Notes: a model not told the origin generated them from the letters alone. DNA of 64,000 bases from Nitrospirota bacterium (GCA_016208915.1 JACQXE010000072.1:39891-103890), one strand, 5' to 3'. Positions 8,685 through 19,789 are shown, counted from the stretch's first letter. Numbers and translations: made by a program.

Positions 8685-9788
8685 ATGAAACTGAGCGTTG
8701 CAAAGAACGAACTGCAGGAAAAACTTTCGAATATTCAGAATATAGTGGAGAAGAGAAATACAATGCCGGTATTAAGCCACTTTCTTCTTGAGGCCGGCAA
8801 GAAAAAAGCATACATACTTGCCACAGACCTCGAGACAGCAATAAAAGAGCCAGTGCAGATAACAGTAGAAAAAGAAGGAAGACTCTGCATCCCGGCAAGG
8901 AAGATGTTCGAGATCGTCAGAGAGGTTGAAGGAGACATAAACATGGAGTCGGACGACGGCCAATGGCTTAAGGTTCGAGCAGGCATGAGCAAGTTTAAGC
9001 TCGCATGCCTTTCAGCAGATGAATTTCCTGCATGGCCTGGAATGGAGAACGTAGACGAAATACAAATGGATGCAAAGAGCCTGGTAGATATGATAGAGAA
9101 GACGCTATATGCAGCCGGCGACAGCGATACGCGATATACGCTTAATGGGCTTCTGTTCCATACAAAGCCGGGCAGTGACGAGATGATAGTTGTCGGTACA
9201 GACGGGCATAGGCTGTCATGCATAAAAAAGAAGATAGACACGCCTATGAAAGAAGAAAAGAAAGTGATAATACCGAGGAAGGCAGCAGCAGAGATCAGAA
9301 AGTTTCTCGACAGAGAGGTTGAAAAAATTGCACTGGCGATAGGAAAGAGCCATGTAATGTTCAAAATACAAGAAGTGCAGTTCCTTACAAGGCTTATTGA
9401 GGGAACTTATCCGAATTATGAGCAGGTAATACCGGCGAACAATGAGAAAAAAATTGCAATCGGCAAAGATGATTTTATGAAGGCCCTCCGCAGGGTCTCT
9501 GTCATGAGCAAGGAAAAGAGCAATGCGATCAAGATAGACATAGCTGACGGCACGTTATCGGTTTCTGCATCAAATCCTGATCTCGGAGAAGCAAGAGATG
9601 AGGTAAAGATCGAATATAAAGGCGATTCTCTCTCTTTGGGTTTCAACGCAAGGTATATGATAGACGCGTTAGGGTCGATCGCAAAAGAAAAAGTAATATT
9701 TGAACTGCAGGACTCGCTGAGCCCAACACTTTTAAAAGAAGAGGGCAATAATGATTATCAATGTGTAATTATGCCAATGAGGATATAA
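8685..9788 (+). CDS. dnaN: DNA polymerase III beta subunit (sliding clamp)
   Basis: 367 aa, full length, with the three repeated clamp domains. The N-terminus (MKLSVAKNELQEKLSNIQNI) and the C-terminal QCVIMPMRI are characteristic; the C-terminus contributes to the partner-binding pocket. The gene starts 9 bp after dnaA with a strong AAGGAGG, so it is translated from the same message. It encircles DNA and tethers replicative and repair polymerases. Confidence 0.98.
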   Translation: MKLSVAKNELQEKLSNIQNIVEKRNTMPVLSHFLLEAGKKKAYILATDLETAIKEPVQITVEKEGRLCIPARKMFEIVREVEGDINMESDDGQWLKVRAGMSKFKLACLSADEFPAWPGMENVDEIQMDAKSLVDMIEKTLYAAGDSDTRYTLNGLLFHTKPGSDEMIVVGTDGHRLSCIKKKIDTPMKEEKKVIIPRKAAAEIRKFLDREVEKIALAIGKSHVMFKIQEVQFLTRLIEGTYPNYEQVIPANNEKKIAIGKDDFMKALRRVSVMSKEKSNAIKIDIADGTLSVSASNPDLGEARDEVKIEYKGDSLSLGFNARYMIDALGSIAKEKVIFELQDSLSPTLLKEEGNNDYQCVIMPMRI

Positions 9789-9792
9789 AGCA

Positions 9793-9808
9793 GCTATCAG
9801 CTGATAGC
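9793..9808. repeat. 16-bp perfect palindrome between dnaN and gyrB
   Basis: GCTATCAG followed by CTGATAGC, in the 48-bp dnaN-gyrB gap. It could be a weak hairpin in the shared transcript or a protein site. No T-run follows, so it is not a standard terminator. Confidence 0.5.
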
Positions 9809-9836
9809 CAAAAGTGGACCGCAGAAAGAGGTTTAG

Positions 9837-12248
<2,412 letters not shown>

Positions 12249-12280
12249 AGAACAAAACTAATACAACAGGAGGAAGATTA

Positions 12281-12643
12281 ATGCAAAAAGTTTTGTATGT
12301 GATTACACATGATCCGAAAGACAGGTGCGACCTCGTATCAGGTGTTTTTGCACAGGCTCTGACTGCTTTGAGCCTCGAATTTAAGACCGAGGTATTTCTA
12401 ATGGACAGGGGCATAAAAGTTGTCAAGAAAGACTACATAAAGGGAATGAAGTCTTCATCGTTTGACCCGCTTGCTGACTTGATTAGGGATTTCAGAGAAA
12501 TGGGGGGGAAGTTGTATGTTTGTCATCCATTTGTTGAGGGCGGCATAGTAAAAAGAAAGGAGTGCGAGGATTTTGTTGATGAGTTTATCAATTCATCAAG
12601 ACTGCTCGATGATTCAGAAGAAGCAAGAGTCTTTACATATTAA
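12281..12643 (+). CDS. DsrE/DsrF-like family protein
   Basis: 120 aa with a good AGGAGGAAG site. The fold is suggested by the N-terminal beta strand (KVLYVITHDP), a central helix (LVSGVFAQALTALS) and the strand KLYVCHPFVEGG with one conserved-position Cys. DsrE-type proteins relay sulfur in tRNA thiolation or sulfur oxidation, but this family also has many uncharacterised cytosolic members. It lies between gyrB and glgP on the same strand, with short gaps, so co-transcription is possible. I would not assign a sulfur-transfer role from the sequence alone. Confidence 0.65.
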   Translation: MQKVLYVITHDPKDRCDLVSGVFAQALTALSLEFKTEVFLMDRGIKVVKKDYIKGMKSSSFDPLADLIRDFREMGGKLYVCHPFVEGGIVKRKECEDFVDEFINSSRLLDDSEEARVFTY

Positions 12644-12661
12644 TTAAAAGAAGGATTCTCT

Positions 12662-14386
12662 ATTTTAAACCCTTTAGCCAAATTTACCAATGATTCTAAG
12701 ATCGCTTATTTCTCTATGGAAATAGGCATCGCAAACGATATCCCTACGTACAGCGGTGGTCTCGGCGTGCTTGCAGGCGATACGCTGAAGTCCGGCGCTG
12801 ACCTGAAACTGCCGATGGTTGCTGTGACGCTGCTCAGCAGGAAAGGATACTTCACTCAGGATATCAATGACAATGGACGGCAGATAGAAACGCCAACCAA
12901 GTGGGAGCCTTCAAAATACATGACCCTGCTTCCTGAAAAAGTGTACGTACAGATAGAAGGCAGAGATGTAGCGGTCCAGGCATGGCTTTATATTGTAAAA
13001 AGCCTGACAAGCGGCTGTATCCCTATCTTATTTCTGGACACCGACGTCGCAGGAAATAATCCCGGTGACAGGGAAATCACCTCTTATCTTTATGGCGGCG
13101 ACCAGATATACAGACTCAAACAGGAGGTCGTGCTTGGCATAGGCGGGATGCGAATGCTCCACGAGCTGGGGTTCGAAATAAAGAAATATCATATGAATGA
13201 AGGTCATGCAAGCCTTCTTACACTTGAACTGCTTATAAGATATAAAAGGGCGATTGAAGATGTCTGGGACGAGAGACTTGTCTGGGATGTAGACAGGGTT
13301 AAAGATATATGCGTATTTACAACGCATACGCCAATTGAGGCAGGGCATGACCAATTCTCATATGACCTTGTATTGCAGACAATGGGTGAGTTAATACCAC
13401 TCAATGTTTTAAGAGACCTCGGGGGCAAGGATTCTTTGAACATGACCCGCCTTGCATTAAATCTCAGCGAATTTGTGAACGGAGTTGCCAAGAAACATGG
13501 CGAGGTCTCAAAGAATATGTTTCCGGGATATGAGATATCCGCAATCACAAACGGCGTTCACTCTTTTACCTGGACCTGCGACAGCCTTAAAAAGCTCTAC
13601 GATAAATATCTTCCGGGCTGGGCAAATGAGCCGGAATTATTTGTAAGGGTAGGCCGCATCCCTGATGATGAATTGTGGGCAGCGCATATGGAAACAAAAA
13701 AGGCGTTGATTGATTTCGTGAATACAGAGACAGGCGTTGGTATGGATTATGACACCCTTACGATCGGTTTTGCACGGAGGGCAACAGCGTATAAGCGTCC
13801 TGATCTTATATTCCGCAATATGGAGACGATAGAGCGGATAGCTTCAGGAAAAATCCAGCTCATTTACTCTGGAAAGGCACATCCAAGAGATGAAAATGGA
13901 AAATGGCTGATAGAGAAAATCCATGCTATAAAAGAGAGATTAAAAGGCAAGATTAAAATGGCGTATATAAGGAATTATGATATGGATAAAGCGCTTAAAA
14001 TCATCTCTGGCGTTGATGTATGGTTGAACACCCCGCTGAGGCCGCGAGAGGCATCAGGCACAAGCGGCATGAAGGCAGCGCATAACGGGGTAATGAATTT
14101 CAGTATACTGGATGGCTGGTGGATCGAAGGACACATCGAAGGCTTTACAGGGTGGTCGATAGGGCCCAGTCCTACAGAGAGCACACTGAGCGCAGATATT
14201 GAGACTATGGACAGAAGGGATGCCGATGATCTGTATAACAAGCTTGAGAATATAATAATTCCAATGTATTACCATGACAGGCGAACATGGATAAGGATGA
14301 TGCAGAATGCCATAGGCAAAAACGCCTATTATTTCAACAGCCACAGGATGATGAGAAGATATGTCACAGAGGCGTATATAAGATAG
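12662..14386 (+). CDS. glgP: Alpha-glucan (glycogen) phosphorylase, short form, apparent AUU start
   Basis: The track starts at ATG 12716, inside the conserved strand KIAYFSMEIGI. In frame upstream the sequence reads (I)LNPLAKFTNDS before it. AAGGA sits 6 nt before an ATT at 12662, and no ATG, GTG or TTG occurs between the preceding stop (12641) and 12716. The full product of about 574 aa therefore probably initiates at AUU. The pyridoxal-phosphate lysine motif EASGTSGMKAAHNG and the glucan-binding SGGLGVLAGD are present, and the length fits the short GT35 family. It releases glucose 1-phosphate from glycogen or maltodextrin. Confidence 0.9.
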   Translation: MLNPLAKFTNDSKIAYFSMEIGIANDIPTYSGGLGVLAGDTLKSGADLKLPMVAVTLLSRKGYFTQDINDNGRQIETPTKWEPSKYMTLLPEKVYVQIEGRDVAVQAWLYIVKSLTSGCIPILFLDTDVAGNNPGDREITSYLYGGDQIYRLKQEVVLGIGGMRMLHELGFEIKKYHMNEGHASLLTLELLIRYKRAIEDVWDERLVWDVDRVKDICVFTTHTPIEAGHDQFSYDLVLQTMGELIPLNVLRDLGGKDSLNMTRLALNLSEFVNGVAKKHGEVSKNMFPGYEISAITNGVHSFTWTCDSLKKLYDKYLPGWANEPELFVRVGRIPDDELWAAHMETKKALIDFVNTETGVGMDYDTLTIGFARRATAYKRPDLIFRNMETIERIASGKIQLIYSGKAHPRDENGKWLIEKIHAIKERLKGKIKMAYIRNYDMDKALKIISGVDVWLNTPLRPREASGTSGMKAAHNGVMNFSILDGWWIEGHIEGFTGWSIGPSPTESTLSADIETMDRRDADDLYNKLENIIIPMYYHDRRTWIRMMQNAIGKNAYYFNSHRMMRRYVTEAYIR

Positions 14387-14457
14387 ACAACCTGTTGCCG
14401 TATACCCTCTGAGCGATTAAGACGGCCATGAGTAAGGATACATTAGTTTCTATTTCT

Positions 14458-14517
14458 GTCATGCTGGCTTGTCCAGCATCCTTCTTTGAAGAAAGATTCC
14501 CGACAAGCGGGAATGAC
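14458..14517. repeat. Palindrome pair A (CTTGT/ACAAG pentaloop family)
   Basis: Two inverted hairpins: ATGCTGG-cttgt-CCAGCAT (14461-14479) and ATTCCCG-acaag-CGGGAAT (14496-14514), bounded by GTC and GAC. Same architecture as 34343-34397 and the 36460/36819 pair. It lies in the glgP-FKBP gap (convergent genes) and might act as a terminator for both. Confidence 0.85.
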
Positions 14518-14552
14518 AAACTGTGTTGCCTTATTTATGACCGTCTCGGTAA

Positions 14553-14981
14553 CTACTCTATCTCCACAAGCTTTATATCAAATACCAAATTCTTTCCTGC
14601 CAATAAGTGGTTGCAGTCCATTGTAAATGACGTATCTGATTTTCCGACAACTGTAACTGCCACCAGCTGTCCATCTGCCCGATGCATATTAACCTGCTGA
14701 CCAATCTCAGGATTGAAGTTTTCAGGCGCTTTGTGTTTCTGGAATTCAAATACCATACCCTGTTTGTGAGAACCGTAGGCGTCTTCTGCCTGAATCCTGA
14801 TTGTTTTTGATTCACCGGCGCTCATGCCGAGAACACCCTGTTCAAATCCTTTTATAAGGTCGCTTTTCCCTATTGTAAACTCCAGCGGTGAGTCCTCTTC
14901 CGAGGAATCAAATACTGTACCGTCCTCAAGCCTTCCTGTGTAATGAACCCGTACTGTATCGCCTTCTTTTACCTTTGCCAT
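14553..14981 (-). CDS. FKBP-type peptidyl-prolyl cis-trans isomerase, SlyD-like
   Basis: 142 aa. The N-terminal FKBP half (VRVHYTGRLEDGTVFDSS) is interrupted at about residues 66-120 by the insert-in-flap chaperone domain (DAYGSHKQGMVFEF onward), the hallmark of SlyD proteins. The closing strand NLVFDIKLVEIE completes the FKBP domain. It catalyses prolyl isomerisation and acts as a cytosolic chaperone. The His-rich metal-binding tail of E. coli SlyD is absent, so a nickel role is unlikely. Confidence 0.92.
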   Translation of the reverse strand: MAKVKEGDTVRVHYTGRLEDGTVFDSSEEDSPLEFTIGKSDLIKGFEQGVLGMSAGESKTIRIQAEDAYGSHKQGMVFEFQKHKAPENFNPEIGQQVNMHRADGQLVAVTVVGKSDTSFTMDCNHLLAGKNLVFDIKLVEIE

Positions 14982-15012
14982 TTTTATATCCTTTTGTTTA
15001 TGAATTCAGGCT

Positions 15013-15060
15013 GTATATAGCATTTGAGCGGTTTTATTTTGCCAAAATATTATAATACTC
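15013..15060 (-). repeat. Half copy of the structured repeat, forming the ogt 3' end
   Basis: On the minus strand AATATTTTGGCAAAATAAAACCGCTCAAATGCTAT matches the right half of the 130-bp family (ATATCGGCAAAATAAGCCGC then TCAAATATCAT). It supplies the last codons and stop of ogt. Confidence 0.6.
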
Positions 15061-15519
15061 AATCTCGAGCAACCTTCTTTTTATGTCAACCCCTGAGGAA
15101 TAACCTCCCATCGAACCATCTGACTCTATTACCCTGTGGCATGGGAAAACAATGGGAATAGGGTTTCTGCCCAATGCCTGACCAACTGCTCTATTCGCCT
15201 TTGGGTTTTCTATCTTCTCCGCAACCCACTTGTATGTCCTTGTCTCTCCGTAGGGAATATCCTTTAAGGTGATCCAGACCTGTCTCTCAAACTCTGTGCC
15301 ATCTAAGAAGACAGTGTTTTGAATAAACTGTTCAGTCTTTCCTTCAAAATATCCCCTGAGTTCTTTTTTGAATGAAAGAGGCGCCTCGCCTTTTTTCATG
15401 GCGGGCTTTTTAAAAGAGATTCCTGCAAGATGCTTTCCTGAAAATATAAGATAGAGCGCTCCTATAGGACTCTCGCAGGCTTCATAAAAAATATTGATGC
15501 CTATTTTTTTGGTTTTCAT
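15034..15519 (-). CDS. ogt: Methylated-DNA--protein-cysteine methyltransferase
   Basis: 161 aa. The methyl-acceptor motif is IVFPCHRVIESDGSMGGYS, and the DNA-binding helix upstream reads NRAVGQALGRNP. It removes alkyl groups from O6 of guanine in a suicidal transfer to Cys. The final residues (NILAK) and stop come from a remnant of the structured repeat family, so the original C-terminus may have been replaced. The last helix (GVDIKRRLLEIE) is intact, so the protein should work. Confidence 0.93.
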   Translation of the reverse strand: MKTKKIGINIFYEACESPIGALYLIFSGKHLAGISFKKPAMKKGEAPLSFKKELRGYFEGKTEQFIQNTVFLDGTEFERQVWITLKDIPYGETRTYKWVAEKIENPKANRAVGQALGRNPIPIVFPCHRVIESDGSMGGYSSGVDIKRRLLEIEYYNILAK

Positions 15520-15757
15520 AACACGTTTATTTTAGCATAAGATTGGTTTTCTTCCTTATATCCTCCAGCTTTTTAAAAATTAAAAACCTTTGGCCTCAAT
15601 TCTCCTATAGATCATTCATAATTAATGATTCAGGGTTTCTCTCTTAAAAACCGCTTTTGTCTTGATAATTTCTTTTTTCATGTGGTATTCTTTTTCATGC
15701 CAAAAAGCAATCTCGTAGCAACAATTTTAGTTATCTGTAAAAACGTTACCTATGTCT

Positions 15758-15775
15758 CAGGATAATATTATCCTG
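15758..15775. promoter_or_regulatory. 18-bp palindrome upstream of pit (operator or RNA hairpin)
   Basis: CAGGATAAT directly followed by its reverse complement ATTATCCTG, ending 12 bp before the pit ATG. It occupies the place where a ribosome site should be, and no other Shine-Dalgarno is visible, so it may control transcription or translation of the transporter. No known phosphate-regulator consensus is recognised. Confidence 0.55.
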
Positions 15776-15787
15776 CAAGCATAGCTT

Positions 15788-16774
15788 ATGACAATTGCAA
15801 TCCTTGGCCTTATTTTATTGGCTCTTGCCTTTGATTTTTTAAACGGCTTTCACGACTCAGCAAATTCCATTGCAACCGTTGTTTCCACGCGCGTTCTCTC
15901 GCCAAGAACTGCTGTGATCTGGGCAGCATTCTTTAATTTTATCGCATTTCTCTTTTTTGGTCTTCATGTTGCTAACACAATCGGAAAAGGGATTATTGAT
16001 ATCACGATTGTAGATAAATCTGTTATTTTCGGAACTCTTGTGGGTGCATGCGGCTGGAACCTGATTACTTGGTATTTTGGTCTGCCTACCAGTTCTTCTC
16101 ATGCCCTGATCGGCGGAATGATCGGCGCTGCGCTTGTGAAATCAGGCACGGAAGCGCTTGTTCGGAAAGGGATTTTAAAGACAGTAACATTTATTTTTAT
16201 TTCTCCTACTGTCGGACTTTTTTTAGGTTTAGGGCTAAGCTTGGCTGTTTACTTGTTATTTAAAAATAGCTCGCGCTTTTTAGTGGATCATATTTTTAGA
16301 AAAGGTCAGTTAATCTCAGCCGCACTTTATAGTCTCGGTCACGGTGGCAATGATGCGCAAAAAACCATGGGTATTATCGCAAGTTTGCTTTTCAGCGCAG
16401 GGCTTCTTGGAGAAAAATTTTATATCCCCTTTTGGGTTGTTATTGTTTGTCATACCGCTATTGCTTTGGGCACCATGTTTGGCGGTTGGCGTATTGTTAA
16501 AACCATGGGTCAAAAAGTCGCAAAACTCCAACCTATTGATGGATTCTGTGCTGAAACAGGAGCCGCGATTATGCTCTTTGTTTCCTCAGCTTTTGGAGTT
16601 CCGGTAAGCACTACACACACCATCACAGGCGCAATCATGGGTGTCGGCTCTCGTCAAAGATTCAGCGCTGTGCGCTGGGGCATAGCCGGCAATATCATCT
16701 GGGCTTGGCTCCTCACCATCCCTTGTTCTGCTGCCATCTCTGCCGTCGCCTACACTATCGCCCAAAAAACATAA
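15788..16774 (+). CDS. pit: PiT-family inorganic phosphate transporter
   Basis: 328 aa, all membrane, about ten helices. The duplicated PiT signatures are visible: NGFHDSANSIATVVSTRVL near the N-terminus, and GHGGNDAQKTMGI with VPVSTTHTITGAIMGVG in the second half. It imports phosphate, often as metal-phosphate, with H+ or Na+. A DUF47 gene, the usual PiT accessory, lies directly downstream on the opposite strand. Confidence 0.93.
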   Translation: MTIAILGLILLALAFDFLNGFHDSANSIATVVSTRVLSPRTAVIWAAFFNFIAFLFFGLHVANTIGKGIIDITIVDKSVIFGTLVGACGWNLITWYFGLPTSSSHALIGGMIGAALVKSGTEALVRKGILKTVTFIFISPTVGLFLGLGLSLAVYLLFKNSSRFLVDHIFRKGQLISAALYSLGHGGNDAQKTMGIIASLLFSAGLLGEKFYIPFWVVIVCHTAIALGTMFGGWRIVKTMGQKVAKLQPIDGFCAETGAAIMLFVSSAFGVPVSTTHTITGAIMGVGSRQRFSAVRWGIAGNIIWAWLLTIPCSAAISAVAYTIAQKT

Positions 16775-16907
16775 TTCCCCGAATCCTCAATATTTATCTT
16801 GTTTTAAGATTGTGGAAAGGCGGAACATCGCTTATATCACTAACATATTCTAACTATGCTGACATGTGTTCTACGTACAAATATCGGCTACAGCAGGCAA
16901 TAAAACA

Positions 16908-17525
16908 TCATGCATATTTAAGGACTATAGCTTCCAGTACATTTGCAACATCTTCGCATTTGTCAGACGCGTCTTCGAGGTGCTCGTATATCTCTTTCCA
17001 CTTTATGATAAGAAGAGGATCTTTTATATCATCAAATAATTTTCCTAATGCATCTCTGAAATCCCTGTCTATTCTGTTCTCAAGCCTGTTGATTTCAATG
17101 CATAATTCCTGCACATGCGAATAATTTTTTTCCTTAAGTTTTGCTATTGCCTTATGCATAGCCTCTGTTGTTGTAAGAAGGTCTTTTGACATCTCGATTG
17201 CCTCTTTGGTTGATGCCTTAATCTTGAAAACAGCGAGCCTGTCTACAGCGGCCCATATCAGGTCGAGGACATCATCCAATCTTGATGCAAGGGCGTGCAG
17301 ATCTTCTCTATCTATAGGCGTAATAAAGGTTTTGTTGAGCTTTTTCATAATGTCATGAGTCAACATATCCCCTTCCTGCTCAACCTCATATATCTCTTTT
17401 ACCCGCGCATCAATATTGTCAAAGTTCTCCAAAAGAGAAACAAGAAGGGTAGCTGCTTTGGTCACATTAAGGGCAGCCCTGTCGAATATCTCGAAAAAAT
17501 CTATTTTTTTGGGGAATAATCTCAT
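16908..17525 (-). CDS. DUF47 / PhoU-like protein, putative PiT accessory
   Basis: 205 aa, almost entirely helical, with repeated acidic patterns (EVEQEGDMLTHDIMKKL and EDASDKCEDVANVLEAIV) that bind metal clusters in PhoU-type folds. DUF47 proteins usually sit next to pit and are thought to regulate it; here the pair is convergent (gap 133 bp) rather than co-directional. Cytosolic. Confidence 0.88.
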   Translation of the reverse strand: MRLFPKKIDFFEIFDRAALNVTKAATLLVSLLENFDNIDARVKEIYEVEQEGDMLTHDIMKKLNKTFITPIDREDLHALASRLDDVLDLIWAAVDRLAVFKIKASTKEAIEMSKDLLTTTEAMHKAIAKLKEKNYSHVQELCIEINRLENRIDRDFRDALGKLFDDIKDPLLIIKWKEIYEHLEDASDKCEDVANVLEAIVLKYA

Positions 17526-17593
17526 GATGGTTTTATCGAATGATAGCTTATAAAAAATAGCAACATGATGTCAAATAAAATACACGGATGAAA

Positions 17594-18682
17594 TTATAAA
17601 ATTTTTACCATTTCAGGTATAAATTTTTCAGTAGCCAATACCTTGTGCACAAATCGGAATATTAGAGTCCTCTGTTTATCGGTAACTTCAGGATAAAACA
17701 CTGGATTTGCAACAACAGCTCCCCGAAAGGCAAAGAACGGAGCGAGCACCTCGTATATTTCTCTGTCTCCTGTTAATCTGACGTATTCTTCAAAAAATAG
17801 TTCCAACGCTTCAAAATATGGTCCTATAACAGCTCCGTGAAGTTTTATCGAGAAGAAAATGTAGTTTATGGCAAGCGCTGTCACATCATCTGCAGGCTCT
17901 CCCCATGGCCCTCTGCTTCTGTCGAGCAAAATAAAGTCTACCCCCCCCCTCTCACCCCCCCTTGCCAAGGGGGGGATGGGGGGGTGGCTTCTGGCTTCTT
18001 TAAACCATATGTTTCCGGGGTGAAAATCGCCATGTAGCTGCGACAACCTTTTGTGCTTTGGCTTTAATTTGTATATCCAGTCAACTGATTTTTTGATAAT
18101 GTCTGTTATCTCTTTATAGGGAAGGGTTCCGTCAGGATAGGTATCAAAAACACCCATAAGACATTCTCCATGTCCTACGATATCCCTCAGTTTCCTCCAG
18201 TAGAGGGGTTTTGAGTTTTTTTTCACAGAATGAATCTCTGCAAGGTATGACGTCATTACCTTTATTTTCTCGATATCAATGGTCTCCAGACTTGTTTTAC
18301 GAGCGAATTCAGAAAGGTCATGAAAATAACTCCTGCCTTCTCCCCTTTCCATGAGGAGATAGTATTCTTTCCCGCCCCCAACCGCTTTTATTGAACCATC
18401 GGCCATCTCAGAGAGAACATCAAGAGCCTTCACATGACAAGGCAGGTTTTTATATTCATTCAGAGCAAGAAGGAATACGCCGGCCCTGTCTGAGGGATAG
18501 TCATGCCCTAAATCGTGCGGGACGAGGGCCTTCACGACATAAGATTTTAGACCTGTTTTTGTCTTTATTTCTACAAGAAAGCCTGAACCATGAGCGCCGG
18601 AGCCAAGCTTTCGTATTACTATACGTGTAACATTCCTGAACTTTTTTCTGAGGTAAGTTTTTAATGCCTTTTCGTTAATCAT
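17594..18682 (-). CDS. APH-family phosphotransferase (kinase fold) with a palindromic insertion
   Basis: 362 aa. The catalytic loop is LHGDFHPGNIWF and the metal-binding Asp is in FILLDRSRG, as in aminoglycoside/choline/homoserine kinase-like proteins; substrate unknown. Between these motifs lies ARSHPPIPPLARGGERGGV, encoded by a C/G-rich palindromic repeat inserted in frame. Relatives normally pass from GNIWF to the Asp strand in a few residues. The frame stays open through to a plausible C-terminus, so the protein may tolerate the extra loop. Confidence 0.8.
   Translation of the reverse strand: MINEKALKTYLRKKFRNVTRIVIRKLGSGAHGSGFLVEIKTKTGLKSYVVKALVPHDLGHDYPSDRAGVFLLALNEYKNLPCHVKALDVLSEMADGSIKAVGGGKEYYLLMERGEGRSYFHDLSEFARKTSLETIDIEKIKVMTSYLAEIHSVKKNSKPLYWRKLRDIVGHGECLMGVFDTYPDGTLPYKEITDIIKKSVDWIYKLKPKHKRLSQLHGDFHPGNIWFKEARSHPPIPPLARGGERGGVDFILLDRSRGPWGEPADDVTALAINYIFFSIKLHGAVIGPYFEALELFFEEYVRLTGDREIYEVLAPFFAFRGAVVANPVFYPEVTDKQRTLIFRFVHKVLATEKFIPEMVKIL
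17940..17987. repeat. C/G-rich palindromic repeat inserted in the APH gene
   Basis: Runs of C (CCCCCCCCCTCTCACCCCCCC) then TTGCCAAGG and runs of G form an imperfect inverted repeat centred on TTGCCAAGG. The encoded PPIPPLARGGERGG is the peptide commonly left by this type of dispersed palindrome in many bacterial genomes. Confidence 0.8.
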
Positions 18683-18775
18683 GACTATTTCAAAAGATTC
18701 TTTATCATTAATTCATCATTTTTCCTCTAAATTCAGGCTCAGGCAGTTTAGCTTTCTTGCATTCATTAGTTATTT

Positions 18776-19057
18776 TCATTTCCTCAAAAGCCTCAGGGTT
18801 TCTTCATATATGGTCTTTCGAGGTCCGATGGCTGCAACTTCAATAATCCCCTTATACTTTACAGTTTTATAAACCATTCTAAATTTCCCGACTTTAAAAC
18901 TTTGCAGTCCCTCAAGTTCATCCTTCAAAACCTTGCCCGACTGAGAATCATTTAATATAGTCTGTAATGCGGCTTTAATCTTTCGTTTCAGGTCCGGGTG
19001 CAGGGTGCGGACTAATTCTGCTGTCTCATCAGACATTTTCAGTCTGCGGATGCCCAT
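18776..19057 (-). CDS. RelE/ParE-family toxin
   Basis: 93 aa. The helix LHPDLKRKIKAALQTIL, the strand FKVGKFRMVYKTV and the C-terminal IIEVAAIGPRKTIYEE fit the RelE/ParE fold. RelE members cut mRNA in the ribosome; ParE members poison gyrase; I cannot decide between them. It follows its antitoxin with no gap (19058/19057). Confidence 0.85.
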   Translation of the reverse strand: MGIRRLKMSDETAELVRTLHPDLKRKIKAALQTILNDSQSGKVLKDELEGLQSFKVGKFRMVYKTVKYKGIIEVAAIGPRKTIYEETLRLLRK

Positions 19058-19318
19058 TTATCTGAACAGTTCCTCAAGTGTATAGAGTTTTGCCTTGCCT
19101 TTTTTTAAGGCATTCACTCCTTTTTTTATCTCACCCATAAAATCAGAATCAGAGCGTATGGCGACGGTCTCCTTCCAGCCCTCAAACTCATCAGGGCTTA
19201 TCAGTACTGCGGCAGGAGAGCCGTTTTTTGTAATAATGATCTCCTCATCAGTTTTGTGAACCGCGTCCACCAGGCTGCTCAGCTTCATCTTTGCCTCGGA
19301 AAGTGATAATGTTTTCAT
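19058..19318 (-). CDS. Phd/YefM-family antitoxin
   Basis: 86 aa. The N-terminus SLSEAKMKLSSLVDAVHKTDEEIIITKNGSPAAVLISPDEFE is the Phd/YefM DNA-binding dimer. The charged C-terminus (KGKAKLYTLEELFR) should wrap the toxin. Strong AAAGGAGG site. It autorepresses the operon, most likely through the palindrome just upstream. Confidence 0.9.
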   Translation of the reverse strand: MKTLSLSEAKMKLSSLVDAVHKTDEEIIITKNGSPAAVLISPDEFEGWKETVAIRSDSDFMGEIKKGVNALKKGKAKLYTLEELFR

Positions 19319-19333
19319 TTCAGATAACCTCCT

Positions 19334-19386
19334 TTCTGGTTGACCAGAATTAAGACTATAATAGCAGAAAAGCGGGGCTATATCAA
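19334..19386 (-). promoter_or_regulatory. Toxin-antitoxin promoter and operator
   Basis: Minus strand: TTGATA (19386-19381), 17 bp, TATTAT (19363-19358), then TTCTGGT-CA-ACCAGAA (19349-19334), a perfect 7-bp inverted repeat just before the ribosome site. The near-consensus promoter and operator placement suit an autorepressed type II system. Confidence 0.75.
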
Positions 19387-19407
19387 TGAACTAATGCAGT
19401 TTCACCT

Positions 19408-19764
19408 TTAATAAATCACGCCCTTGCGGGCGAATGCCTTGTAATCCAGGTTCTCTCCCTCATTGACAAAGTATAGACTCAAATTGCCGTCGGAAAATTC
19501 ATATCTCCAGACTTCCAACCGGGTTCCCATAGGTATCTCATCCCAGAATTCCTCCTCAGGCCCCCAGATATATTTTTTGTTCTTTACAATAATTTTTTTC
19601 TCATCAGGCTCACCAAGCAATTTTAAGATTTCCTGTTTGGATTGGCCTTTTTCAATCTTTCCTTCAACTTCAGAATAATCCTTATAATCCTTTGCATGGC
19701 AAACTAAGGAAGAGGAAATAAAAAAAGCAGAGATTAAAACTATTACAAATAATTTCTTATTCAT
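19408..19764 (-). CDS. Exported BamE/SmpA-like small protein
   Basis: 118 aa with a clear signal peptide (MNKKLFVIVLISAFFISSSLVCHA). The Cys before HA is not in a good lipobox. The mature part has EGKIEKGQSKQEILKLLGEPDEK, the SmpA/OmlA-type helix-turn, followed by strands (WRYEFSDGNLSLYFVNEG). The likely location is the periplasm. A role in outer-membrane assembly is possible, but many proteins share this small fold. Confidence 0.65.
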   Translation of the reverse strand: MNKKLFVIVLISAFFISSSLVCHAKDYKDYSEVEGKIEKGQSKQEILKLLGEPDEKKIIVKNKKYIWGPEEEFWDEIPMGTRLEVWRYEFSDGNLSLYFVNEGENLDYKAFARKGVIY

Positions 19765-19789
19765 ACATTTTCCTCTTGTATCTTACCAA

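Noticed and set aside
14428-14700. 90-aa ORF on the plus strand
   Set aside because: Starts in palindrome pair A and runs antisense through the FKBP gene.
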